Positions 42,598 to 50,995 of a stretch of 64,000 nt of DNA are shown here, piece after piece (the stretch's first letter is position 1; every line of letters starts with the position of its first letter). The position numbers and the translations under genes are program-made. Location of the stretch: assembly GCA_046349215.1 (NCBI GenBank), contig JAXMCV010000003.1, positions 372,001 to 436,000 of the forward strand. Reading direction: 5' to 3'. The notes beneath the pieces were generated by a model, which did no database searches, was not told the origin of the DNA, and saw only the letters and a list, made by a program, of their open reading frames with translations. Source of the stretch: JAJXWB01 sp046349215. Lineage in GTDB: Bacteria > Pseudomonadota > Alphaproteobacteria > Rhizobiales > Beijerinckiaceae.

Positions 42598-43356
42598 TCA
42601 GGGGTTGGGCGAGGCCAGGAACGAGCGATTCCAGGTCGGCGAAATCACGATCTCGTTGACGCAGACATGCTGCGGGGCCTCGGCGACATAGACGATGGCG
42701 CTGGCGAGGTCGTCCGGTTGCAGCATACGGGCCATGTCCTCCTCGCTCGGCACGATCGGCCGCGACTTCAGGATCGGCGTGGCGACTTCAGCCGGACAGA
42801 TACAGCAGGCGCGCAGGTTGTCGCGGAAATTCTCCATGTTGAAGGAATGGGTGAGCGCCACGACCGCGTGTTTCGACGCGGAATAGGCAGGGCCCGTGAG
42901 CGGCGAGACGTGTTTGCCGGCCCACGAGGAGACGTTGACGATCGTGCCGGACTTCTGCGCGCGCATGACGGGCAGGACCGCGTGCATGCAGTACATCAGG
43001 CCATCGAGGTTGATGCCTATCACCTGGTCCCAACCGTCGAGAGACACGTCGGGCCAGTTGCGCTGACGGACGTTGATCCCGGCGGAATTGACGAGGAGGT
43101 CTATGCGCCCCCATTTCGCCGCGATCTCCTTCGCGGCCTTCTCCACGCCCGTCGCGTCCGAGACGTCGAGGGGCAAGCCGATCACGTCGGCCTTGTCCTT
43201 CGCCTTCGCCGCGGTCTTCGCCACCGCCTCGTCGACATTGGCTGCGCGGCGCGAGGAAATGGCGACGCGCCAGCCGCGCTCGGCCAGCATTTCGCAGGTC
43301 GCCAACCCGATGCCGGTCGCCCCGCCCGTCACCCACGCCACGCGCTTGTCGGTCAT
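42598..43356 (-). CDS. Short-chain dehydrogenase inserted between lptB and rpoN
   Basis: A 252-residue classical SDR with TGGATGIG, NSAGIN, NVSSWAGK and YSASK. The clade is serine-3-dehydrogenase/YdfG-like (CRCP-type LRACCICPAEVATPI). GAGGAAATC precedes the ATG at 43356; the frame is open a little further but without homology. It interrupts a gene order (lptB next to rpoN) that is usual in related bacteria, so it is probably an acquired or relocated gene. It may be expressed with lptB and rpoN. Substrate unknown. Confidence 0.88.
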   Translation of the reverse strand: MTDKRVAWVTGGATGIGLATCEMLAERGWRVAISSRRAANVDEAVAKTAAKAKDKADVIGLPLDVSDATGVEKAAKEIAAKWGRIDLLVNSAGINVRQRNWPDVSLDGWDQVIGINLDGLMYCMHAVLPVMRAQKSGTIVNVSSWAGKHVSPLTGPAYSASKHAVVALTHSFNMENFRDNLRACCICPAEVATPILKSRPIVPSEEDMARMLQPDDLASAIVYVAEAPQHVCVNEIVISPTWNRSFLASPNP

Positions 43357-43410
43357 GATTTCCTCCAGTCTTCGTGTTGACCGGAGCATCGCACGCGCTT
43401 CAGGCGAAAA

Positions 43411-44343
43411 CTACATCCGGAAATCTTCGCCGAGATAGAACCGCCGCGCATTGGGATCGGCGATGATCGCCTCCGGCGGGCCTTCGGTAAGGATACGCCC
43501 GGCGTGCACGATATAGGCGCGGTCGGTCATGCCGAGCGTCTCGCGCACCGAATGGTCGGTGATGAGCACGCCGATGCCGCGATGCTTGAGATGCGCGACG
43601 AGGCCCTGGATGTCGGCGACCGCAATCGGGTCGATGCCTGCGAAGGGTTCGTCGAGCAGCATGAACGAGGGATGCCCCGCCAGCGCGCGGGCGATCTCGC
43701 AGCGTCGACGCTCGCCGCCGGACAGCGCCAGCGAATTCACCGACCGCAGCCGCTTGATGTCGAACTCGTCGAGCAGCGCCTCGAGTTCGTCGGCCCGCTT
43801 TTCGGGGTCTGGCTGCGCGATCTCGAGGACGGCGCGGATATTGTCCTCGACGCTGAGGCCCCGGAAGATCGAGGGTTCCTGCGGCAGATAGCCGACGCCG
43901 AGTCGCGCGCGGCGATACATCGGCAAGGTCGTGACGTCGTTGCCATCGAGTTCGATCATGCCGGCGTCGGGCCGGATGAGGCCGGTGATCATGTAGAACA
44001 GCGTCGTCTTGCCCGCGCCATTTGGGCCGAGCAGGCCCACGACCTCGCCGCGGCGCAGGTAGAGGCTGACGTCCTCGATGACGCGGCGGCCGCGATAGGA
44101 CTTGCCGATGTGATGGACGCCGAGCACGTCCTCCTCGGTCGGCACGTCGGGCGAGCGTTCGAACGGAACCTCCAGGCCGGCAGCCGGATCTTCGCCGTAA
44201 GGCGCGGCATAGCCGGCGCTCTCCCGGCGGCCGGTCAACCGCTCGAGCGTGCGCGCCGCCAGGCCCCAGAGCGCGCCCGACCAGGCCGCCACGACCGGTG
44301 GCCGGCTCTCGTCCGGCGAGGGCGGGGGAACAGGGGCGTGCAA
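43411..44343 (-). CDS. lptB: LPS export ABC transporter ATP-binding protein LptB
   Basis: A 310-residue ATPase of the Lpt machine that extracts lipopolysaccharide from the inner membrane. Walker A GPNGAGKTT, SLALSGGERRRCEIARAL, Walker B FMLLDEPFAGIDP and the switch histidine LITDHSVRETL are all LptB-typical, as is the C-terminal ARRFYLGEDFRM. An N-terminal extension of about 75 residues precedes the usual start near DVLGVHHIGKSY. The first start in frame is TTG at 44343 with AGAGG about 11 nt upstream; a start further in cannot be excluded. Confidence 0.93.
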   Translation of the reverse strand: MHAPVPPPSPDESRPPVVAAWSGALWGLAARTLERLTGRRESAGYAAPYGEDPAAGLEVPFERSPDVPTEEDVLGVHHIGKSYRGRRVIEDVSLYLRRGEVVGLLGPNGAGKTTLFYMITGLIRPDAGMIELDGNDVTTLPMYRRARLGVGYLPQEPSIFRGLSVEDNIRAVLEIAQPDPEKRADELEALLDEFDIKRLRSVNSLALSGGERRRCEIARALAGHPSFMLLDEPFAGIDPIAVADIQGLVAHLKHRGIGVLITDHSVRETLGMTDRAYIVHAGRILTEGPPEAIIADPNARRFYLGEDFRM

Positions 44344-44425
44344 GGGGCGCGAGACCTCTTTTGATCGGATTTGGCCTACAGCGACGGAAGCTTGCTGGCA
44401 ACCGCGCGGCCGGGGGCGCGAGCGG

Positions 44426-44947
44426 CTATTGTCTTTCCCGGGCGTCGCGACCGGTGTCCTTGCTGGCCGAATCCTTCGGCGTGAGGACAGTGCGGGCGCC
44501 GCCCATCACGGTCGCGCGTCCCGTACCAAGGTCGTAGATGAGGCGATCGCCCTGGGTGACCGTCGTGCCCTGCGTCAGCGTAACGTTGCCGATCAGGTAC
44601 CACTTGTTCTCGGCCTTGTCGTAGATGCCGGAATTGCCGGTGCCGACCCGGTCCTTCTGCACGACGGTGACAGGCCCCTTCATCTCGACGCGCCTCACGT
44701 CCTGCTGGCCGCCGGCGCCGCTCTTGTCGAGGTAAACGGTCATCACGGTGCTGCGGACCTTGGTCTGACCTTGCGTCGCGATGACGTCGCCGGTGTAGAC
44801 GAGCTTCTGCTCCTTGTCGAAATAGTCGAGCTTCGCCGCGTCGATCGTGTAGGGCTCCTTCGAGGCGGCGCCCGGCAGCAGGCTCGCGGCCGACGCCGCG
44901 CCGGCCGCCAGAACGAGCGCCATAAGAGCGAGAAGCGGCGTTTTCAC
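44426..44947 (-). CDS. lptA: LptA/OstA-family periplasmic LPS transport protein
   Basis: A 173-residue protein with a Sec signal (MKTPLLALMALVLAAGAASA). The mature part is an OstA beta-jellyroll: YTIDAAKLDYFDKEQKLVYTGDV, VYLDKSGAGG, and GNVTLTQGTTVTQGDRLIYDL. LptA bridges LptC to LptD across the periplasm. The start is GTG, overlapping the lptC stop (GTGA). It is followed by lptB after 82 bp. Confidence 0.92.
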   Translation of the reverse strand: MKTPLLALMALVLAAGAASAASLLPGAASKEPYTIDAAKLDYFDKEQKLVYTGDVIATQGQTKVRSTVMTVYLDKSGAGGQQDVRRVEMKGPVTVVQKDRVGTGNSGIYDKAENKWYLIGNVTLTQGTTVTQGDRLIYDLGTGRATVMGGARTVLTPKDSASKDTGRDARERQ

Positions 44948-45648
44948 TGGGAAGCCTCTGCGGCAGGCGCTTCGGCGTCCTCCTCCTTCGATCCCTCGAA
45001 CGTGGAATGGACGGGTCCTGCGAAAGTGACGCGGGATTCGGGTTCCGACATTTCGATGCCTGCGCCCTCGACGAGGCCGCCCGGAATGGCGACCGAGACA
45101 GGGTCCTCGCTCGTCACCTTGGAGACGCGCATGTCGACAAGCGCGCTTTTCAGCGTCATGTCGTAATGGCCTTCGTTGCGGACGCGCACGATGCCGGAAA
45201 GTTCGAGCCGGTCGATCTCGGAATTGTAGAGGCCCTTGAGCGCCTCGATGCGGATCGTCGACCCGTCCTTGTCGCCGAGCTTGGCGTCGACCCGGTCGAG
45301 TTCGAACACCTTGGCCTTGCGCGTGTCCTGGACGACGCTCTTGGCCTTGATCTCATAGGGCTGGCCATCGGCGCGGGCGCCGGCGAGGCGCGGACGCTCC
45401 ATGGTGATGCGGGTGCCGTCGAGCCCGACGCTGCCGACGCTGAAGCCGAGTTGCAGGCGGTGCAGCGGATCGAAAACGAGCAGGAAGCCGATCAGGCTGA
45501 CGGCCGAGACGCAGCAGACGACGATGGCGCGGCGCAGGAACTGGACGCGAGCGGTGTGACGCCGCGAATCGACGAACGCCGTCGGCCGCCTCGCGCCGAA
45601 ATCGGCGAGGGCGGCGCGCGGGTCGGCGTGCTGCGAGACTTCAGTCAT
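44944..45648 (-). CDS. lptC: LPS export system protein LptC
   Basis: A 234-residue bitopic protein. A cytoplasmic tail of about 40 residues precedes one membrane helix (AIVVCCVSAVSLIGFLLVF, about 41-59), then a periplasmic OstA-like jellyroll (TRITMERPRLAGARADGQPYEIKA, RIEALKGLYNSEIDRLEL) and a Glu/Ala-rich C-terminal tail. LptC receives LPS from LptB2FG and passes it to LptA. It is the first gene of the lptC-lptA-lptB run and overlaps lptA by 4 bp. Confidence 0.92.
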   Translation of the reverse strand: MTEVSQHADPRAALADFGARRPTAFVDSRRHTARVQFLRRAIVVCCVSAVSLIGFLLVFDPLHRLQLGFSVGSVGLDGTRITMERPRLAGARADGQPYEIKAKSVVQDTRKAKVFELDRVDAKLGDKDGSTIRIEALKGLYNSEIDRLELSGIVRVRNEGHYDMTLKSALVDMRVSKVTSEDPVSVAIPGGLVEGAGIEMSEPESRVTFAGPVHSTFEGSKEEDAEAPAAEASQ

Positions 45649-45737
45649 CCTGCATTTTCCACGGGCGGACGCCCGTTCCGCGCTGCGGTAAAGACGAGGC
45701 CTTTGGCGAAGATAAGGCGAAGCCCGGTAAGGAATCC

Positions 45738-46370
45738 TTATTCGTGGCTGAATATGTCGGTCTCGCCCCAGCCCATCAAGTCGAGCCGGGCCCTGGTCGG
45801 CAGGAAGGCGAAGCAGGCCGCCGCCGTCTCGGCGCGCTCCTCGCGCCGAAGCATGTCGTCGAGGCGTTCGCGCACCCGATGCAGGTGCAGCACGTCCGAA
45901 GCCGCGTAGGCGAGTTGAGCTTCGCTCAGGCTGTCGGCGCCCCAGTCGGACGATTGCTGCTGCTTGGAGATTTCGATGCCGAGCAATTCGCGCAGCAGGT
46001 CCTTGAGGCCGTGGCGGTCGGTATAGGTGCGCACCAGCTTCGAGGCGATCTTGGTGCAATAGACCGGCGTCGTCATGACGCCGAAGCGGTTGAACAGCGC
46101 GGCGATATCGAACCGGGCGAAGTGGAAGATCTTCACGACCTTCGGATCGGCCAGCAGCGCCTCGAGGTTGGGCGCCCGTTTCTGGCCGCGGGCGATGCGC
46201 ACGACATCGGCCGTGCCGTCGCCGCCCGACAATTGCACCACGCAAAGGCGGTCGCGGAACGGGTTGAGTCCCATCGTCTCGGTGTCGATGGCGACGGAGC
46301 CGCCGTAATCGGTCCCGGCGGGCAGGTCGCCTTCGTGAAAGCGGATGCTGGTGTGCTGCGGCGCGCTCAT
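45738..46370 (-). CDS. Ribonuclease D-like 3'-5' exonuclease
   Basis: A 210-residue DEDD-family exonuclease with only the catalytic domain: exo I VAIDTETMGLNP, exo II region IFHFARFDIAAL and exo III LAYAASDVLHLHRV. RNase D of Escherichia coli is about 375 residues with two HRDC domains, which are absent here. Such short Rnd proteins are usual upstream of lptC in alphaproteobacteria. It probably trims structured RNA 3' ends such as tRNA precursors; the exact substrate is inferred. Confidence 0.92.
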   Translation of the reverse strand: MSAPQHTSIRFHEGDLPAGTDYGGSVAIDTETMGLNPFRDRLCVVQLSGGDGTADVVRIARGQKRAPNLEALLADPKVVKIFHFARFDIAALFNRFGVMTTPVYCTKIASKLVRTYTDRHGLKDLLRELLGIEISKQQQSSDWGADSLSEAQLAYAASDVLHLHRVRERLDDMLRREERAETAAACFAFLPTRARLDLMGWGETDIFSHE

Positions 46371-46426
46371 GTTCCCGCGGGAATACCAGCCGCGCCGGTG
46401 CTTGTCGATGCGGCCTCAGGCGCGCT

Positions 46427-47437
46427 TCATCCGCGCGGGAATCGCAGCGAGAAGACGGTTCCGCCGTTCGACCGCCATTCCGGCGTCCCGCCCAGTTGGC
46501 CGGACAGGCTGCCGAGAATGCGGGCGCCGAGGCTCTCGCCGTCTAGCGCTGCGCCTGTCAGGCCGACGCCATTGTCTGCGACCTGCAAAAGATAGTCCGG
46601 CCCGTCGCCTGCGACCGATACGCGTATTTCGCCGCGCGCATCGTCAGGGAAGGCGTATTTCAGCGCGTTGACCACCGCCTCGTTGACGATCAGCGACAGG
46701 GTCAGCGCGCGTTCGGGCGGCAGGATCGCCGAGGCCTCGGCGTCGACGCGGCCGACGATTCCCGCGCGGCCCGACGAGGCCAGGATGTCGGCGACCAGCG
46801 CTCGAAGATTCTTGTCGAGGTCGACGCTCTGGTTGGCAGGGTCGTAGAGGCGCCGGTGCAGCGCGCCGATGGCGGCGAGACGACCGCCGGCGTCGCGCAA
46901 GGCCGCGCGGCCCGTGTCCCCATCGACGATATCGCGCTCCTGCAGGCGCAGGATGGTCGAGACGGTCTGCAGATTGTTGGCGACGCGATGCTGCAATTCG
47001 CGAAACAGGCTCTCCGAGCGCTCGCGTTCGGCGATCAGCCGCTCGAACTCGTCATCGAGCACATGCATGACCCACAGGATCAGCAGCGACGAAAGCACGT
47101 AGGTCGCCAGCACGACGAGGTTCGCGCCGTCCGACGGCAAGGGGTTGGCGGGCAGGAAGAGGAACCAGGCCGACAGGCCCGACAGGATCACGACCAGCAG
47201 GCCGGCCGGAAAGCCGCCGACCAGAGGCGCGACCAGCACGGCCGGCGCGAAGGTTGCGAAAGGCAGCGGCGCCTTCAGGCCGAGGGCGCCCAGCGCAAGC
47301 CGCGCCGCGAAGGCGACCGCAAACAGCGCGAGCGCCGCGGCCATGCCCGCCACCGGTCGCCGCCGCAACCGGCGCGTCGCCATCAGCAATCGCGACAGGC
47401 CGCCGCTTCCGCGGCCGTCCGGTCCAAGGTCCATCAT
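46427..47437 (-). CDS. Membrane sensor histidine kinase, HisKA_2/HWE type with DUF4118-like sensor
   Basis: A 336-residue kinase. Four hydrophobic segments (about residues 30-125) match the DUF4118 membrane sensor found in KdpD. The phospho-acceptor region is RELQHRVANNLQTVSTILRLQ, the HisKA_2 form common in alphaproteobacteria. The ATPase domain has LIVNEAVVNALKYAF, VADNGVGLTG and NGGTVFSLRFP. Kinases of this type often feed the general stress response (PhyR/NepR); no partner is adjacent, so that link is inference. Confidence 0.88.
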   Translation of the reverse strand: MMDLGPDGRGSGGLSRLLMATRRLRRRPVAGMAAALALFAVAFAARLALGALGLKAPLPFATFAPAVLVAPLVGGFPAGLLVVILSGLSAWFLFLPANPLPSDGANLVVLATYVLSSLLILWVMHVLDDEFERLIAERERSESLFRELQHRVANNLQTVSTILRLQERDIVDGDTGRAALRDAGGRLAAIGALHRRLYDPANQSVDLDKNLRALVADILASSGRAGIVGRVDAEASAILPPERALTLSLIVNEAVVNALKYAFPDDARGEIRVSVAGDGPDYLLQVADNGVGLTGAALDGESLGARILGSLSGQLGGTPEWRSNGGTVFSLRFPRG

Positions 47438-47630
47438 GAGCCGAAGGCTGGCGCCCGAGTGCGGCCCCGTAAAGGCGGCGCACCAAGATATTGATTCTAA
47501 ATAAAATTCACGACCGGAAAGAGATTCCCGGCCAAGCGCAGCCGAGACGCTCCGGAATGACGTATGGACGAATTCCCGAAACCCGATCCGGGCAGGATCG
47601 TTGCTGGCGGCATCAACAGTCTGAAGCTGT

Positions 47631-47715
47631 TGGTGCCCAGGAGAGGACTCGAACCTCCACGGCTTGCACCACTGGTACCTGAAACCAGCGCGTCTACCAA
47701 TTCCGCCACCTGGGC
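47631..47715 (-). tRNA. tRNA-Leu (CAG)
   Basis: An 85-nt tRNA with encoded CCA. The acceptor stem pairs GCCCAGG with CCTGGGC. The D-arm holds GGCGGAATTGGTAGACGC, the anticodon stem-loop is CTGGT-TTCAGGT-ACCAG with CAG at 47681-47679, a long variable arm (GTGGTGCAAGCCGT) marks a class II leucine tRNA, and the T-loop is GTTCGAGTC. It reads CUG codons, abundant in this genome. No integrase or attachment duplication lies beside it. Confidence 0.97.
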
Positions 47716-47842
47716 CCGGGCGGGTTCATACGGGCGGCGCCGGGGCCTGTCAACGCGGCGCCCGCGACTTTCGGGCGTATGGCCTTGAACGGCGTCAGGT
47801 TGTATAGGCGGCCCAACCGGAATCTACAGGCGCGGAGCGGCC

Positions 47843-48841
47843 ATGGCTGACAATCTCGAGAGCGACCGGCTGGTCGTCGTATTCGGCGGGTCGGGCTTCG
47901 TCGGCCGCCATGTCGTGCGCCGCTTCGCCAACCGCGGCTGGCGCGTCCGCGTCGCCTGCCGCCGTCCCGATCTTGCCTTCTTCCTGCAACCGCTCGGCCG
48001 CGTCGGCCAGGTGACCGCCGTGCAGGCCAATGTCCGCTATCCCGATTCGGTCGCCCAGGCGCTACGCGACGCGGACGCCGTCGTGAACCTCGTCGGCGTT
48101 CTGGCCGAAGGCGGCCGGCAGAGCTTCGAGGCGGTGCACGCCTTCGGCGCCGGCGTCATCGCGCGCGCCGCAGCTGCGGCGGGCATCAGGAATTTCGTGC
48201 ATGTCTCGGCCATCGGCGCCGATGCGGCGTCTGCGTCCGGCTACGCCAGCACCAAGGCGAAGGGCGAGGCCGCCGTGCGCGAGGCGATTCCCGGCGCAAT
48301 CGTCCTGCGTCCTTCCGTCATGTTCGGACCCGACGACGATTTCTTCAACCGCTTCGCCGGAATGGCGCGCTTCATGCCGGTGTTGCCGATTGTGGGCGGC
48401 GACACGAAATTCCAGCCGGTGTTCGTTGGCGACGTGGCGCAGGCCGTCGTGAAGGCGGTGGAAGGCGAGGCGAAGGCCGGCGCGACCTACGAGATCGGCG
48501 GGCCGGAGGTCGCGAGCTTCGCGGACCTGGTCGGCTATTGCTGCAAGGAGACCGAGCGCAAGCGCCTCGTCCTGCCGCTCGGCTTCGCGCCGGGCCGCGT
48601 CATGGCGCTCGGCATGGAGATCGCCAACAAGGTTTCGTTCGGCATCGTGCCGCCGATGCTGACGCGCGACCAGTGCGAGATGCTGCGCCACGACAATGTC
48701 GTCTCGCAGGCCGCCGAGAACGAGGGTCGCACGCTGAAGGGCCTCGGCATCGAGCCGGAATCCTTCCGCGCCATCGTGCCGAGCTATCTGTGGCGCTATC
48801 GCCGCGCCGGCCAGTTCGACCGCGACGCCACCGTCTCGTAA
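47843..48841 (+). CDS. NDUFA9-like NAD(P)-binding protein (atypical SDR)
   Basis: A 332-residue atypical SDR of the complex I NDUFA9 subunit family. It has the dinucleotide motif VFGGSGFVGRHVVRR, VVNLVGVLAEGG, HVSAIGADAAS and a Tyr-Lys pair in YASTKAKGE, then ILRPSVMFGPDDDFFNRF. Bacterial members are widespread in alphaproteobacteria; some relatives act as lipid (ceramide) reductases, others as complex I accessory factors. There are no nuo genes in the window. Monocistronic, 127 bp after the tRNA start on the other strand. Confidence 0.88.
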   Translation: MADNLESDRLVVVFGGSGFVGRHVVRRFANRGWRVRVACRRPDLAFFLQPLGRVGQVTAVQANVRYPDSVAQALRDADAVVNLVGVLAEGGRQSFEAVHAFGAGVIARAAAAAGIRNFVHVSAIGADAASASGYASTKAKGEAAVREAIPGAIVLRPSVMFGPDDDFFNRFAGMARFMPVLPIVGGDTKFQPVFVGDVAQAVVKAVEGEAKAGATYEIGGPEVASFADLVGYCCKETERKRLVLPLGFAPGRVMALGMEIANKVSFGIVPPMLTRDQCEMLRHDNVVSQAAENEGRTLKGLGIEPESFRAIVPSYLWRYRRAGQFDRDATVS

Positions 48842-48844
48842 TTT

Positions 48845-49573
48845 TCAGCGCTGCGCGGTCACGCGCGGCGGCGCAGGGTTGGGCAAAGCCTCGACCTCTG
48901 GCGGCGCAAGCTGCCGGTGCAGCCGCACCATGAAGGCGACGCCGAACAACGGCGTCAGCAGATTGACGATCGGCACGGCGACGAAGGCCGCGATGAAGAA
49001 TCCCGCCAGAAACAGCGTCAGCGCGTGACGCTTGCGCAATTCGCGCACCTCTTCCAGCGGACGAAAGCGCAGCGCGGCGAGTTCGAAATATTCGCGGCCG
49101 AGCAGGTAGGCGTTGGCGACGAAGAAGACGAGGGCGTTGAAGCCCGGCAGCAGGAAGACGATGAGCGCGGCGATATTCACCGCCAGCGAGACGAGCGCGA
49201 ATTTCGCGGCGAGCCAGGTCGCCTGTCCGACCGGCAATGCCCTGCCGCGCCCGTCCGGGGGATAGACTTCCGCCTCCGCGAGATCGGCGAGATCGTCGAG
49301 ATAGAAGCCTGCGACCAGCGAGGAGGCCGGCGCGACGATGAAGGCGAGGCCGACGAACAGGCCGAGGCCGAGCGCCACCGAAATCGCTGTCAGCATCCAC
49401 GGATAGGGAAACCACGACGGATCGGTCAGGAAATGCACGGCCAGCCGGTCGAGGCCGACCCACAGCAGCGCGAGCACGGCGAGCGTCAGCGCCAGCACTT
49501 TCCACAAAGTCGCGCGGAACGGCGGCGTGAAGATCTGGTTAAGCGCCGCAAACGCGGCGGAAAGCATGTCCAT
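48845..49573 (-). CDS. EI24/CysZ-like inner-membrane protein
   Basis: A 242-residue membrane protein with four to six hydrophobic segments, of the EI24/CysZ (sulfate transporter) family. Diagnostic parts are PPFRATLWKVLALTL, DDLADLAEAEVYPPDG, LLPGFNALVFFVANAYLLGREYFELAAL and IPIVNLLTPLFGVAFMVRL-like C-terminal helices. The ATG at 49573 follows AGGAG by 7 nt. CysZ proteins import sulfate or affect sulfur use; function in this group is not certain. It converges on the NDUFA9-like gene with 3 bp between stops. Confidence 0.88.
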   Translation of the reverse strand: MDMLSAAFAALNQIFTPPFRATLWKVLALTLAVLALLWVGLDRLAVHFLTDPSWFPYPWMLTAISVALGLGLFVGLAFIVAPASSLVAGFYLDDLADLAEAEVYPPDGRGRALPVGQATWLAAKFALVSLAVNIAALIVFLLPGFNALVFFVANAYLLGREYFELAALRFRPLEEVRELRKRHALTLFLAGFFIAAFVAVPIVNLLTPLFGVAFMVRLHRQLAPPEVEALPNPAPPRVTAQR

Positions 49574-49630
49574 CGGGCGCTCCTGCGGCGTCGCGCGCAA
49601 GATGGGGATGCGCAGGGCGGTGCGCAAGCG

Positions 49631-50995
49631 TCAGGGCGCGTTCAGCGCCTCCACCGTCTCGCGCACCAGGCGCGCCGTTCCCTCGATGTCGAAATCCGGC
49701 CAGCGCGCGACGCGGCCGAGCCGCACGATCGTCAGCTTCTGGGAGGGGACGATCACGACGCGCTGGCCCATGCTGCCCGAGGCAAACCAGGAATCGGCGG
49801 GAAAGCCCATCTTCACGCGCGCAAGCGCGCCGAAACTGTCGCCGCGATTGGTCCAGAAGCCCACGCCGTAACCGTAACGAGCCGAAGACGTCGGGCTGGC
49901 TGAGAAATCCGCCCAGCCCTGCGGCAGGATGCGCGTTTGCCCCGCCATGCCGTCGTTGCGGAACAATTCGCCGAAGCGCGCCCAGTCGCGCGCGGTCGCG
50001 GCCGCATGGGTCGAGCCGACGAAGGTTCCCGTCGCATCGAAGCCCAGCGCGAAACTGGTCATGCCGGCCGGAACGAAAAGTCTTTCGCGCGCAAAGGCCG
50101 CGAGCTTATCCGGTCCGCCGATCTGCGCGCGCAGCAGCGCGTCCACGACCATGATGCTGGAGGACGAATAGGCCCAGCGTTCGCCGGGCGCGGCGATCCG
50201 TCGCGCGCCTTCCGAAAACGCTGCCATGTCGTCTTCGAGATCGAGCATGCGCGTGTTGGCGTCGAAGCCCGAGTTCGTCTCGTCGAAATCGAGGCCGCTG
50301 TCCATGCGCAGCAGGTTCTCGACCGTGATGGCGCGGCGCGGGTCTTCGGGCCTGCTCCATGCGGCGATCAGGCCCGGGGCCTTCACGTCCAGCGCGCCGT
50401 CGCGCACGAGCACGCCGACGAGGGCGTTCGTCAGCGATTTGGTGAGCGATATTCCCGACACGCGCGTTTGCGGCGTCACGTCGTCGGCATAGCGTTCGGC
50501 GACGAGCGCGCCGTCCTTCAGGACGACCACGGCCTGCGTGCCGCGCGGCGCGCCATCCTCGAAGGGCGCAAAGACATGATCGAGCGCCAGCGCCAGCTTC
50601 GAGCCGGCCGGCGGCGCGACAAGCGCAGGCCCCTCGGGCGCCAGCGGAGGCGACGCTGCGCGTGGTGGCGGCAGTGGCGCGCCATGATCGAGCAGGCAGC
50701 CATAGCCTTCGATGAAGACGGCGCGTGCGGAGAGGAGTCGTGCGAGCGCGGCGTGCGCCTCGCGCTTCTCGCGATCGACTCGCCACGCGATCGCCCCGGC
50801 GACGGGATTCATGCCGGGCTGCTTTGCGACGATCTGTTCGAAAGCGAGCGACGGATCGCGACCGCTCAGGAAGGTTTCGATGCAGAGCATCTCCGCCGCG
50901 AAATTCGGCACGACGCGAACCGGGCGGTCGATGCGGAACCATAACGCGGCGGCGAACGCGAGAACGAACGCAGCGAACGCCAGCCTACGGATCAA
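49631..50995 (-). CDS. Serine hydrolase, class C beta-lactamase family
   Basis: A 454-residue protein with an N-terminal membrane anchor or uncleaved signal (RLAFAAFVLAFAAALWF) and a beta-lactamase/esterase-like domain in the second half. The SxxK motif is ISLTKSLTN, the YxN-type motif YSSSS, and a C-terminal HxG-like position is not obvious. The TTG start overlaps the ugpC stop (TTGA), so it is translationally coupled to the glycerol-3-phosphate transporter operon. It may be a periplasmic esterase releasing a substrate for the transporter; that is inference. Confidence 0.85.
   Translation of the reverse strand: MIRRLAFAAFVLAFAAALWFRIDRPVRVVPNFAAEMLCIETFLSGRDPSLAFEQIVAKQPGMNPVAGAIAWRVDREKREAHAALARLLSARAVFIEGYGCLLDHGAPLPPPRAASPPLAPEGPALVAPPAGSKLALALDHVFAPFEDGAPRGTQAVVVLKDGALVAERYADDVTPQTRVSGISLTKSLTNALVGVLVRDGALDVKAPGLIAAWSRPEDPRRAITVENLLRMDSGLDFDETNSGFDANTRMLDLEDDMAAFSEGARRIAAPGERWAYSSSSIMVVDALLRAQIGGPDKLAAFARERLFVPAGMTSFALGFDATGTFVGSTHAAATARDWARFGELFRNDGMAGQTRILPQGWADFSASPTSSARYGYGVGFWTNRGDSFGALARVKMGFPADSWFASGSMGQRVVIVPSQKLTIVRLGRVARWPDFDIEGTARLVRETVEALNAP

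Noticed and set aside
47631..47715. tRNA-Leu as the attachment site of an integrated element
   Set aside because: No integrase, no duplicated 3' end of the tRNA and only ordinary chromosomal genes on both sides.
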